From NCBI GenBank assembly GCA_902478885.1, contig CABSMS010000032.1:1-19677 (forward strand): DNA of 19,677 bases, written 5' to 3'. The notes under the pieces are model-generated. The model saw nothing but the letters and a program-made list of their open reading frames with translations, did not search any database and was not told where the DNA came from. Of the stretch, positions 7,984 through 14,463 are shown in pieces; position 1 is the first letter of the stretch; each line of letters opens with the position of its first letter. Both the position numbers and the translations under genes were made by a program. This DNA is from an uncultured Collinsella sp. (GTDB taxonomy: Bacteria > Actinomycetota > Coriobacteriia > Coriobacteriales > Coriobacteriaceae).

Positions 7984-8672
7984 GCGAGCTCCAAAATGCC
8001 CAGTATAATGGGCTGATGCAGCAGATAAAAGGGTAGTGCATAACGTCCAAGGCTGGCGAGCGCCGGCAGGGAGTTGGCGTAGGCCCAGCTAGGGACGGTC
8101 TTATCGATTCCCTGCGCTATATGTGCGGCGAAGTATCCTGCAAGATACATAAAGATAAACGGGATGATGGGGTAGTAATCACCTGAGACAAACCCAGGGC
8201 TCGGAAATCCCAGCCACGCCAGGTAGGGGACAGGGTAGATTGTTTTGGGGATGCTCCAGGTGAGGGCGAACATCACAAGGCATAGGGACATGCCCCATCT
8301 CGCTGATATCTTTTTAAGGACGGGATCGGTCAACGCCACGATGCCGGTACATGCGGCCATGCAGTAGATGATGCCAAAATTAACCGAATCATCGACTGAG
8401 ACAAGTGTTGTTGCCAGCCAGACGACGAGTGCTGCTAAGGCGTATTTGGCGGCACGTTTGATATTGTTGCGCGAAAGAGTGCACATCCAACCCGCGATAA
8501 ACAAGAATACCCAGCTGATGCTGGCGCGCCAGATGTCTTGAAAGACAGTCTGGGTAAACCAGGGCATATCCCAACCGTACAGGTAGGCGAGATCGTAGCA
8601 AGCGTGAAAACCTGCCATTGAAATCATCGTAAACCCGCGGACGGTATCAAAGATGGTGATGCGTTTTTGCAT
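7968..8672 (-). CDS. Membrane acyltransferase, heparan-alpha-glucosaminide N-acetyltransferase/DUF1624-like
   Basis: The 234-residue product is strongly hydrophobic, with about six to seven predicted membrane helices. It opens with RITIFDTVRGFTMISMAGFHACYDL. This is the signature of the bacterial HGSNAT-like/DUF1624 family: a charged RxxxxDxxRG motif, then a helix with a conserved His (H23 here). Family members transfer acyl groups to sugars across the membrane; the substrate here is unknown. The C-terminus PFYLLHQPIILGILEL also fits the wider acyltransferase clan. The start codon overlaps the lexA stop by one base (TAATG), so translation is probably coupled to lexA and expression should follow the SOS response. 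The 3' end overlaps hflX by 16 bases. The family is moderately secure, the function open. Confidence 0.8.
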   Translation of the reverse strand: MQKRITIFDTVRGFTMISMAGFHACYDLAYLYGWDMPWFTQTVFQDIWRASISWVFLFIAGWMCTLSRNNIKRAAKYALAALVVWLATTLVSVDDSVNFGIIYCMAACTGIVALTDPVLKKISARWGMSLCLVMFALTWSIPKTIYPVPYLAWLGFPSPGFVSGDYYPIIPFIFMYLAGYFAAHIAQGIDKTVPSWAYANSLPALASLGRYALPFYLLHQPIILGILELAYSVR

Positions 8673-9316
8673 TACGAGAACCGGCGCATCAAGCCGACGA
8701 CTTTGCCCAAAATAACGGGATTTGTTGCATAGATAGGCTCCATGGTGTCATTCTCAGGCTGTAGGCGTACGCGTCCCTGCTCCTTGTAGAACGTCTTGAC
8801 GGTCGCTGAACCATCAATCATGGCCACGACGATTTCGCCGTTCATGGCACTCTTTTGTTCACGGACGATGATGTAATCGCCATTGAAGATGCCGACATTG
8901 ATCATTGAGCTCCCATGCACCTCAAGGATAAAGGAACCCTGATCAGTGGCGATTTCGGTCGGGATAGTAAAAGTGTCTTCGATATTCTGCTCGGCCAGAA
9001 TGGGAATCCCAGCCGCGACGCGACCAACGAGCGGTAGCGAGACCGTTCCGCGAGGTGCGGTGGGCTCGTCAGATTTAGAAATTGAGACAGAGGAGCCGTC
9101 CTCGTTAAAGAGTTCCAGGGCGCGCGGTTTGGTGGCATCGCGCTTGAGCAGCCCGCGCGCCTCCAAGGCAGATAAGTGGGCGTGCACGGTGCTGGGGGAG
9201 GAAAGGCCCACGGCAGATGCCATCTCGCGCACACTGGGCGGATAACCCTTCTCCTGCTGATATTCCTTGATGAAGTCGTAAATTTGCTGCTGACGCTTGG
9301 TAATTTTGCGAGCCAT
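8672..9316 (-). CDS. lexA: LexA, SOS response repressor
   Basis: LexA represses DNA-damage genes and cleaves itself when bound to RecA-DNA filaments. The 214-residue product has an N-terminal winged helix (RQQQIYDFI, PPSVREMASAVGLSSPSTVHAHL) and an S24 peptidase-like domain. The cleavage site is A102-G103 (VAAGIP), the catalytic serine is S137 in GSSM (usually GDSM) and the lysine is K174 (ATVKTF). The frame stays open upstream to 9421 across the LexA boxes, but ATG 9316 matches the family N-terminus and has GAGG eight bases upstream. LexA boxes at 9341-9408 imply autoregulation. The acyltransferase gene overlaps its stop codon. Confidence 0.97.
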   Translation of the reverse strand: MARKITKRQQQIYDFIKEYQQEKGYPPSVREMASAVGLSSPSTVHAHLSALEARGLLKRDATKPRALELFNEDGSSVSISKSDEPTAPRGTVSLPLVGRVAAGIPILAEQNIEDTFTIPTEIATDQGSFILEVHGSSMINVGIFNGDYIIVREQKSAMNGEIVVAMIDGSATVKTFYKEQGRVRLQPENDTMEPIYATNPVILGKVVGLMRRFS

Positions 9317-9340
9317 CAGGGCATCCTCTCTACCCATGTC

Positions 9341-9353
9341 AAACAAATGTTCG
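9341..9353. promoter_or_regulatory. Near-perfect LexA box, lexA-proximal
   Basis: AAACAAATGTTCG keeps one perfect half (GTTCG) and has AAAC where GAAC is expected, with the correct four-base centre. It lies 25 bases upstream of the lexA start on the minus strand, a good position for autorepression. The weaker half suggests lower affinity than the two perfect boxes. Confidence 0.55.
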
Positions 9354-9361
9354 AATTTTGC

Positions 9362-9389
9362 TTGACAGGAACAACTGTTCGAAGATAAT
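9362..9389 (+). promoter_or_regulatory. SOS-controlled promoter for the LysM gene
   Basis: TTGACA (9362-9367) and GATAAT (9384-9389) are 16 bases apart. The spacer is almost entirely filled by a perfect LexA box (9369-9380), so LexA binding should exclude RNA polymerase. A second perfect box (9397-9408) covers the expected start point. A second, weaker candidate promoter (TAGACA 9415-9420, GATAAA 9439-9444) lies downstream. Confidence 0.7.
9369..9380. promoter_or_regulatory. Perfect LexA box in promoter spacer
   Basis: GAACAACTGTTC matches the Gram-positive GAAC-N4-GTTC consensus exactly and is followed by G at 9381. It sits between the -35 and -10 boxes of the rightward promoter. Confidence 0.88.
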
Positions 9390-9396
9390 AATAACC

Positions 9397-9408
9397 GAAC
9401 ATTCGTTC
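9397..9408. promoter_or_regulatory. Perfect LexA box near the LysM transcription start
   Basis: GAACATTCGTTC matches GAAC-N4-GTTC exactly and is preceded by C at 9396. It begins seven bases after the -10 box of the rightward promoter, so it covers the likely start point. It is 69-80 bases ahead of the LysM gene. Confidence 0.88.
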
Positions 9409-9476
9409 TCGCGCTAGACATTTTTGTCCGCGCGGCTTGATAAAACTGTTCTCAGCAAAACACGCGAGAGGAGAAC

Positions 9477-9929
9477 ATGATGAACGCAACGAATATGGTC
9501 CAGGGAAACCTTGCCCTTAAACTCGAGACGCCTGCAGAACCCACTTTTACGGTTGTTCAGGGTGGCCGCTCCGGCTTTCAGCCTTTGACCGTAAAGTCTG
9601 CTCGCAATCAGCAGGCTGTAGTTGCGCCGGCCCGCGTTGCCCTGAAGGTTCCGACGATTGTCGCCGTTGCCGTTGCGCTTACGCTCTTCGTTGTCCTCGC
9701 TACGTCGGTCTTTAGCGCTCGTCACGCCGCGTATGCCGAGTCCGTTTCCAACGTTACCTACGAGACTATTCGCGTTCAGCCTGGTGATTCTCTTTGGTCG
9801 CTTGCCGAGGAATATCCTATCGAAGGCCTTTCCACGCAAGAGACTTCCGACATGATCCGTAACGTCAATCATCTGGAGCATGGTTCGCTCGCCGCCGGTG
9901 CGCATCTTAAGGTTCCTGCTCGTTCGTAA
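9477..9929 (+). CDS. Membrane-anchored LysM protein, probable SOS cell-division inhibitor (YneA/Rv2719c-like)
   Basis: The 150-residue product has a ~57-residue cytoplasmic head and one membrane helix (about 58-80, VPTIVAVAVALTLFVVLATS). A single LysM peptidoglycan-binding domain follows (about 95-148), with YETIRVQPGDSLWSLAEEY and a GAHLKVP ending. Bacillus YneA and mycobacterial Rv2719c share this build, sit divergent from lexA and block septation during SOS. In mycobacteria nrdR follows, as it does here. The role is inferred from position, architecture and two perfect LexA boxes at the promoter. No catalytic domain is visible. AGGAG at 9469-9473 leaves three bases to ATG 9477 and six to ATG 9480, so the second ATG may be the true start. 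Confidence 0.85.
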   Translation: MMNATNMVQGNLALKLETPAEPTFTVVQGGRSGFQPLTVKSARNQQAVVAPARVALKVPTIVAVAVALTLFVVLATSVFSARHAAYAESVSNVTYETIRVQPGDSLWSLAEEYPIEGLSTQETSDMIRNVNHLEHGSLAAGAHLKVPARS

Positions 9930-9980
9930 TCATTATCGCGCTGCGCATGGTACCCTTGTTATCGTTTAAGAGGAGGTACC

Positions 9981-10424
9981 ATGCGCTGTCCCAAATGTGG
10001 CAAGGCACATACCCGCGTCGTTGATTCCCGTATGCAGGAGTCAAATAACACCATTAAGCGCCGTCGCGAATGTTGTTCGTGTAACTATCGCTTTACAACG
10101 TTTGAGCGATGCGAAGACCCAATCGAGGTCATTAAGTCAGACGGAACCAAGCAGCGGTTCGATCGCAATAAGCTGCTCGTCGGCTTGATGCGCGCCACCA
10201 TCAAGCGTGATATCGATACTAAGAAGCTCAATGAGATTATCGACGACATCGAGGTCGAGCTGCGCTCTCGCACGCTGACGGCCGTCACGTCCCATGAGTT
10301 GGGTGACATGGTGCTCAAGCGCTTGGCCAAGATCGACAAGGTGGCCTACATCCGCTTTGCCTCGGTCTACCGCGATTTCAAAGACGTCGATGAGTTTCTG
10401 CAAGAGCTCGACAAGCTAAGGTGA
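9981..10424 (+). CDS. nrdR: Transcriptional repressor NrdR
   Basis: NrdR senses ATP/dATP and represses ribonucleotide reductase genes by binding NrdR boxes. The 147-residue product has the zinc ribbon at the N-terminus (C3, C6, C31, C34) and an ATP-cone from about residue 47 (PIEVIKSDGTKQRFDRNKLL) to near 137. It ends with VYRDFKDVDEFLQEL, the standard tail. Length is typical (~150). AGGAGG (9971-9976) is four bases ahead of ATG. The gene lies between the SOS-controlled LysM gene (51-base gap) and dut (4-base gap), so damage may raise NrdR together with the dUTPase. Confidence 0.97.
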   Translation: MRCPKCGKAHTRVVDSRMQESNNTIKRRRECCSCNYRFTTFERCEDPIEVIKSDGTKQRFDRNKLLVGLMRATIKRDIDTKKLNEIIDDIEVELRSRTLTAVTSHELGDMVLKRLAKIDKVAYIRFASVYRDFKDVDEFLQELDKLR

Positions 10425-10428
10425 TTCC

Positions 10429-10872
10429 ATGTCCAACATTACCGTCAACATAAAGCGTCTCGACCCCACCGTCGAGCTTCCCAAATACGCCCATCCCACC
10501 GATGCCGGCTTGGATTTGCGCTCCAACGAGGACTGCGTCCTGAAGCCCTTCGAACGTCGTCTGGTCTCTACTGGGCTGGCCATCGCCTTGCCCGATGGCT
10601 ACGCCGGCTTCGTCCAGCCCCGCAGCGGCTTGGCCATCAAGCAGGGCCTGTCTATAGTTAACACGCCGGGCCTCATCGACGCCCACTACCGAGGAGAACT
10701 CAAGGTTATCCTCATCAACCTGGACCCCTCCAACAACATCCAAATCAACAAAGGCGACCGCATAGCCCAACTCGTCATCCAAGAAGTCCCCACGGTCAAC
10801 CTCATAGAGGTAGACGAACTAGACAAAACCGACCGAGGCAACGGAGGCTTCGGCTCCAGCGGCGTCGCCTAG
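10429..10872 (+). CDS. dut: dUTP diphosphatase (dUTPase)
   Basis: Dut hydrolyses dUTP to dUMP and PPi, keeping uracil out of DNA and supplying thymidylate synthesis; it acts as a trimer. All five family motifs are present in the 147 residues: AGLDLRS (1), PRSGLA (2), GLIDAHYRGELKV (3), GDRIAQLV (4) and the glycine-rich RGNGGFGSSG (5) at the C-terminus that closes over the active site. It starts four bases after nrdR, so the two are co-transcribed. Codons toward the 3' end turn richer in A-ending choices (ATA, CTA, CGA, GGA) than in neighbouring genes. The long hairpin element at 10889 follows 16 bases after the stop. Confidence 0.97.
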   Translation: MSNITVNIKRLDPTVELPKYAHPTDAGLDLRSNEDCVLKPFERRLVSTGLAIALPDGYAGFVQPRSGLAIKQGLSIVNTPGLIDAHYRGELKVILINLDPSNNIQINKGDRIAQLVIQEVPTVNLIEVDELDKTDRGNGGFGSSGVA

Positions 10873-10888
10873 GGGTACTCGTATCCCT

Positions 10889-10991
10889 CCCGCCCGGGGC
10901 TTACCTATATCATTCCATGCTCAAACATTCTCGCGTCGCTTCGCTCGCTGCGAAACTGCGCGTGGAACGATATAGGTAAGCCCCGGGCGGG
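10889..10991 (+). repeat. Long hairpin element, copy 1 (behind dut)
   Basis: Arms 10889-10920 and 10960-10991 (32 bases each) are complementary except for one A/C mismatch and one G-T pair. The 39-base loop begins TCAAACATTCTCGC and ends GCTGCGAAACTGC. Copy 2 at 11150-11253 (minus strand) shares both loop ends and the inner stem, with different outer arms. There is no T tract after the right arm, so it is not a textbook terminator, though such a stem would stop or protect transcripts. Each copy is 3' of a gene and in the same orientation relative to it. Confidence 0.85.
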
Positions 10992-11024
10992 CGGCTACTC
11001 GCTTGAAACAATATTTACTTTTCT

Positions 11025-11073
11025 AGTAAGTCGATGCGATAAAGGGACGCCTCCTTTGTCGCATCGACTTACT
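11025..11073. terminator. Strong hairpin between the two elements, likely bidirectional terminator
   Basis: Arms 11025-11045 and 11053-11073 (21 bases) pair with only one T-G position around a 7-base loop GACGCCT. On the plus strand GTATTTATATTTT follows; on the minus strand AGAAAAGTAAATATT follows. It is placed midway between the convergent dut and glycosyltransferase genes. Confidence 0.6.
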
Positions 11074-11100
11074 GTATTTATATTTTCTGGTTCCCCTTTT

Positions 11101-11124
11101 CAGATTCTACTGGTGGGGAATCTG
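11101..11124. other. Small hairpin; remainder of the 10873-11266 intergenic stretch has no gene
   Basis: CAGATTC (11101-11107) pairs with GAATCTG (11118-11124). TTCCCC (11091-11096) could instead pair with GGGGAA (11115-11120), giving two mutually exclusive folds. Apart from these, the two long hairpin elements and the 11025 hairpin, I see no coding region, tRNA or promoter in this 394-base gap. Confidence 0.3.
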
Positions 11125-11149
11125 GTATAGCCGCTAGTACGTTAACGCA

Positions 11150-11253
11150 GCTTACCTGTGGGAGGCCCCTATATATCGTCCCACGCGCAGTTTCGCAGCG
11201 CAGCGAGAATGTTTGAGCATGGGATGATATATAGGGGCCTCCCACAGGTAAGC
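11150..11253 (-). repeat. Long hairpin element, copy 2 (behind the glycosyltransferase gene)
   Basis: Arms 11150-11186 and 11217-11253 (37 bases) are complementary apart from one A/C-type mismatch and one G-T pair, at the same places as in copy 1. Read on the minus strand, the 30-base loop begins TCAAACATTCTCGC and ends GCTGCGAAACTGC, as in copy 1. The inner stem shows a paired change relative to copy 1 (T-A there, C-G here). The outer arms share CTTACC but otherwise differ. It lies 13 bases after the end of the minus-strand gene. Confidence 0.85.
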
Positions 11254-11266
11254 GGACAGTCCAATG

Positions 11267-12568
11267 CTAGCGGATATGCGCGGGTTTTCCGCCCCAGTAG
11301 AAGCGGCAGAAGGCTCGTTTGCGCTTTTGGGGTTTGCCTACGAGCTCCATGGTTGCGATGGCTATATCTTCGGCTGCGTGGGGGCGGCGTAGTACTTCGC
11401 CGTTGATGAGTAGGGCTTTGAGTGATTCGGGATGATCGTGCAGATGGCGCAGGGTTACGATGAGTTCTCGTGCGGTGGTGACATGCATGCTGGCGCCCAT
11501 TCCGGTGAGCATGGTGGTGTTGGCCTTTTCTTGACCATATGATTTGCCCAGCAGGATCATCGGCAGATGCGCGCATAGGCATTCGGTGACGGTGAGTCCG
11601 CCCGATTTGAGGATTGCCAGGTCGCAGCCGTGCATGAGGGCTGCCATATCGTCCACGTAGTCCAGAACCGTGACGTTTTCGAGCTTCATGGCGTCGAAGA
11701 GCGTCTTGAGGCGGGTGGCGTATTCCTCATCCTTGCCCGGCAAAAAGACAAAGTGCATGTCCTCGAAGCTGCGCAGGAAGGGGAGTGTGCGGTCCATCTC
11801 CGCGCGAAAGCGAACGTACGGTTGAGGCAAACTGGCACCGGCCATCACCAACACAACGGTCTTGTCAGCGGGGAGATTGAACTTCTCGAGTTCTTCCTCG
11901 CGATTGTAGTCCGTATCAAACCCGGCGCGAATGGGGATGCCTGTAATGCGGATTTTGGTCTCGGGAACTTTACGGGGGCGAAGTGTCTCGGCCATAAATT
12001 CGTTGGCTACGCAGAACAGATCGGTGTCCTTGTGGGGCCAAAAGCCTTCGACTTCATAGTCTGTTGGTACGCAGATGACGGGATAATCGATACCCGTGAT
12101 GACGCGGGCACCCACAGCGACGTTGGCCGCCGTGATGTGTGTTGCGACCACGGCTATGGGCCTGCGGGTGCGGACATATTCGTTGAAGGCAGGGAACATA
12201 ATACGTGACCATGCCGTGCCTCCGCCCCAGAGCAGATGTCCCGTAAACGTGTATCGCCAGGTTAGGTCATATATGGGACGCGTGGCGCCGGTAAACGAAG
12301 CTGCTGTTTTATTACCATCGAACCTAATACGTCCAAAATCGAGGATATCCAGGACTTCGATCTCAACATCCTCAGGGATTCCCTTGGTGCCGCTGATAAG
12401 GTCAAATGCTTGTGCAATCGCGTTGGCGGCGGCTTTGTGGCCCGATCCAACCGATGCGTGCACGATGGTTACTAGGGGTTTTTGTGCAGGTGAAACGGTC
12501 ATTTGCTCCGGTTGGGGAGTAGCTTGCATGGGCAGGGGAGCGCTATTGCTCGTCTGCATTTGATCCAT
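11267..12568 (-). CDS. MGDG synthase/UgtP-like glycosyltransferase (glycolipid synthesis)
   Basis: This 433-residue product resembles the MGDG-synthase/UgtP branch of GT-B glycosyltransferases, which move a sugar from a nucleotide sugar to diacylglycerol to make membrane glycolipids. The N-terminal domain shows HASVGSGHKAAANAIAQAF; the C-terminal GT28-like domain has LVMAGASLPQPY, then FLPGKDEEY and LKSGGLTVTECL, the donor-binding region. The first ~30 residues are a Gln/Met/Pro-rich tail. The frame runs upstream to 12697, into trxB, but ATG 12568 has GGGGAG six bases ahead and is chosen. A -10-like TACAAT lies at 12610-12605 on the minus strand without a clear -35. Divergent from trxB. Acceptor and donor sugar are unknown. 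Confidence 0.85.
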   Translation of the reverse strand: MDQMQTSNSAPLPMQATPQPEQMTVSPAQKPLVTIVHASVGSGHKAAANAIAQAFDLISGTKGIPEDVEIEVLDILDFGRIRFDGNKTAASFTGATRPIYDLTWRYTFTGHLLWGGGTAWSRIMFPAFNEYVRTRRPIAVVATHITAANVAVGARVITGIDYPVICVPTDYEVEGFWPHKDTDLFCVANEFMAETLRPRKVPETKIRITGIPIRAGFDTDYNREEELEKFNLPADKTVVLVMAGASLPQPYVRFRAEMDRTLPFLRSFEDMHFVFLPGKDEEYATRLKTLFDAMKLENVTVLDYVDDMAALMHGCDLAILKSGGLTVTECLCAHLPMILLGKSYGQEKANTTMLTGMGASMHVTTARELIVTLRHLHDHPESLKALLINGEVLRRPHAAEDIAIATMELVGKPQKRKRAFCRFYWGGKPAHIR

Positions 12569-12685
12569 CGATAACTCCCCTTCAGCTTTGTTACGCGATT
12601 TATCATTGTAGTGCATGAGTGTCATGTTCACGTAAATTTGGGTATGAGCGCAAAGAACGCCAATCTTTCGACAGGAGGTCTCTTC

Positions 12686-13624
12686 ATGACTACCCATCAG
12701 CCGATCGATGTTGCTATTATCGGCGGCGGCCCTGCGGGCTATGCTGCAGCCATTTACGCGGCGCGCACCAACCTAACGACGACCGTGATTGAGCAGGGCA
12801 TGTCGGGAGGACAGATCGCCACAACCAATGAGGTCGAGAACTATCCGGGCATTCCGCTACTGAGCGGCGCTGAACTCGGTGAGCGATTCCAACAACATGC
12901 AGAAGGCCTAGGGGCTCAGGTTGAATGGAGCATGGTGACGGGTGTCGATTACGATGCCGGCTCCAAATTGTTTACCGTTCATCACGATGTTGGTGATACG
13001 ACGGCTAGGAGTGTTATCGCTTGCATGGGTGCCACGCCGCGTCCGGCAGGTTTCGCTGGCGAGGATACGTATCGCGGTCGTGGCGTTTCGTATTGCGCGA
13101 CGTGTGACGGCATGTTCTTCCGTGGCAAACAGGTCTTTGTAATCGGTGGTGGCAATTCGGCATGCGAGGAAGCTCTGTTCTTGTCAGAAATCGCCAGCAG
13201 CGTGACCATCGTTTTGCGCCGCGATCAGTTCCGTGCCCCCGATGGTGTGGTTCAAAAAGTTCTTGCAAAAGATAATATTTCAGTTAGGTACCAAACTAGT
13301 ATTGTGGAGCTCTCGGGCGAAGCCATGCCAACGACGATTACCTTTAAGGACAATGCATCCGGTGAGACTCATACCGATTCATTTGAGCCCGGCTCGTTTG
13401 GTATCTTTGTCTTTACCGGGACGCAACCCCATACCGAGCTTGTTGAGCATCTAGTCGATCTGGCGCCTGATGGCGGCATTCTGACTGATGAATCCATGGC
13501 GACCCGCACGCCAGGTCTATTTGCCGCTGGCGACATCCGTTCCAAGCTTTTACGTCAGGTTGTGACCGCCGTTTCTGATGGAGCCATAGCGGCAACCAGA
13601 GCATACGCATTTCTCCACGGATAA
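12686..13624 (+). CDS. trxB: Thioredoxin reductase (NADPH, FAD)
   Basis: TrxB passes electrons from NADPH through FAD to thioredoxin. The 312-residue product has an N-terminal FAD site (IGGGPAGYAAAIYAARTN), GGQIATTNEVENYPG, the redox pair C137-C140 (YCATCDG), the NADPH site GGGNSACEEALFLSE and the C-terminal FAD segment TRTPGLFAAGDIR. Length is typical of the low-molecular-weight bacterial enzyme. I chose ATG 12686 because AGGAGG (12673-12678) lies seven bases upstream; an in-frame ATG at 12611 would add 25 unconserved residues. The gene stands alone between a divergent glycosyltransferase gene and a terminator. No thioredoxin gene is adjacent. Confidence 0.96.
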   Translation: MTTHQPIDVAIIGGGPAGYAAAIYAARTNLTTTVIEQGMSGGQIATTNEVENYPGIPLLSGAELGERFQQHAEGLGAQVEWSMVTGVDYDAGSKLFTVHHDVGDTTARSVIACMGATPRPAGFAGEDTYRGRGVSYCATCDGMFFRGKQVFVIGGGNSACEEALFLSEIASSVTIVLRRDQFRAPDGVVQKVLAKDNISVRYQTSIVELSGEAMPTTITFKDNASGETHTDSFEPGSFGIFVFTGTQPHTELVEHLVDLAPDGGILTDESMATRTPGLFAAGDIRSKLLRQVVTAVSDGAIAATRAYAFLHG

Positions 13625-13664
13625 GTACGATAATATATCTTATGTAAGGTTGTTGTCTTTTAAC

Positions 13665-13710
13665 AAAGTGGTTGGACGGTGTATCAATGTGCTGTCCAAC
13701 CACTTTTACT
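13665..13710 (+). terminator. Intrinsic terminator after trxB
   Basis: AAAGTGGTTGGAC (13665-13677) and GTCCAACCACTTT (13694-13706) are exact inverted copies around a 16-base loop, followed by T-rich TACTTTCC. It lies 41 bases past the trxB stop. Confidence 0.8.
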
Positions 13711-13714
13711 TTCC

Positions 13715-13743
13715 GGTTATATAGTATGCAAAACTAGATAACC
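13715..13743. promoter_or_regulatory. Dyad operator upstream of the DUF1836 gene (copy A)
   Basis: GGTTATATAGT (13715-13725) and ACTAGATAACC (13733-13743) form an inverted repeat with one mismatch and spacer ATGCAAA. The same dyad core and spacer recur at 15388-15418 ahead of degV. A likely -10 box TACAAT is at 13749-13754, so this dyad would cover the -35 region. Confidence 0.7.
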
Positions 13744-13778
13744 TAGAATACAATATAGCTAATGAACGGAGGATCCTT

Positions 13779-14390
13779 ATGAACCACGCCAAACGCGTTA
13801 TCCCGATGTCCGATTCGTCGGTCAGCATTAAGCCTGAGGATATTCAGCCCACTGTGCTGCCCGATGCATTTATTCAGTCCGATATCGTGCGCAAACTCAA
13901 TACGTTGAGTCTGCCGCGCTATGACCAGTTGCCCAATGTGACACTCTACCGCGACCAGGTTATTGAGTATGTTGCGCTTTGGATGGAGCCGCTGTCCATT
14001 TGCGTTGAGCAGCCTATCATTACGCCATCGATGATCAATAACTACGTAAAGGTCGGCCTAGTGCCTGCTCCGGTCAAAAAGCAATATGGCCGCGAGCAGA
14101 TTGCCCGCCTGATCGCTATCTGCATCTTTAAGCAGGTGCTACCTATTGCTGCGGTGCAGGCACTCTTTAACATTCAGCGTTTGAGCTACGATGCCCCGAC
14201 GGCCTTTGATTATGTGGTCGATCAGCTCGAGGCATCGATTCGTGCGGCGTTTTCCGTCGAGCAGACTCCCGTGCCCGATACGGCGCATCAGGTAACGCGT
14301 GAGTCGCTGCTTGTGCGTAGCGCGGTATCGTCCTTCGTTTCGAAGGCTTACTTGATGAGCTATCTCAAGTTCAACGGGCTTAATAGCTAG
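13779..14390 (+). CDS. DUF1836 family protein, putative MerR-like DNA-binding regulator
   Basis: The 203-residue product contains the DUF1836 core: LPRYDQLPNVTLYRDQVIEYV (about 45-65), ITPSMINNYVKVGLVPAPVKKQYGRE (about 86-110) and IARLIAICIFKQVLPIAAVQALF (about 111-133). The middle part resembles a MerR-type winged helix, although no DNA-binding role has been proved for the family as far as I know. GGAGG (13768-13772) is six bases ahead of ATG. The convergent neighbour encodes a DegV protein, and the promoters of both genes share a dyad, so this protein is a good candidate for binding both. A shared terminator follows. Ligand unknown. Confidence 0.85.
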   Translation: MNHAKRVIPMSDSSVSIKPEDIQPTVLPDAFIQSDIVRKLNTLSLPRYDQLPNVTLYRDQVIEYVALWMEPLSICVEQPIITPSMINNYVKVGLVPAPVKKQYGREQIARLIAICIFKQVLPIAAVQALFNIQRLSYDAPTAFDYVVDQLEASIRAAFSVEQTPVPDTAHQVTRESLLVRSAVSSFVSKAYLMSYLKFNGLNS

Positions 14391-14402
14391 CCGACGTATA
14401 AA

Positions 14403-14450
14403 ACGGGCGGGACAAAGAGCCATCTGTCGCTTTGTCCCGCCCGTATTTTT
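14403..14450. terminator. Bidirectional terminator between DUF1836 and degV
   Basis: ACGGGCGGGACAAAG (14403-14417) and CTTTGTCCCGCCCGT (14430-14444) are perfect 15-base inverted copies around a 12-base loop. ATTTTTG follows on the plus strand; TTTTATACG follows on the minus strand. It serves both convergent genes. Confidence 0.9.
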
Positions 14451-14463
14451 GCTTGGTTGGACT

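Noticed and set aside
10889..11253. CRISPR array or insertion sequence
   Set aside because: There are only two copies in opposite orientation, no spacers of regular length, no transposase gene and no visible target-site duplications.
11630..12208. 192-codon plus-strand frame opposite the glycosyltransferase gene
   Set aside because: It is a shadow of a gene with clear GT-B motifs and has no ribosome site or domain.
12569..12697. Upstream extension of the glycosyltransferase into trxB
   Set aside because: There is no ribosome site at 12697, it would overlap the trxB start, and the added residues look non-coding. ATG 12568 has a good ribosome site.
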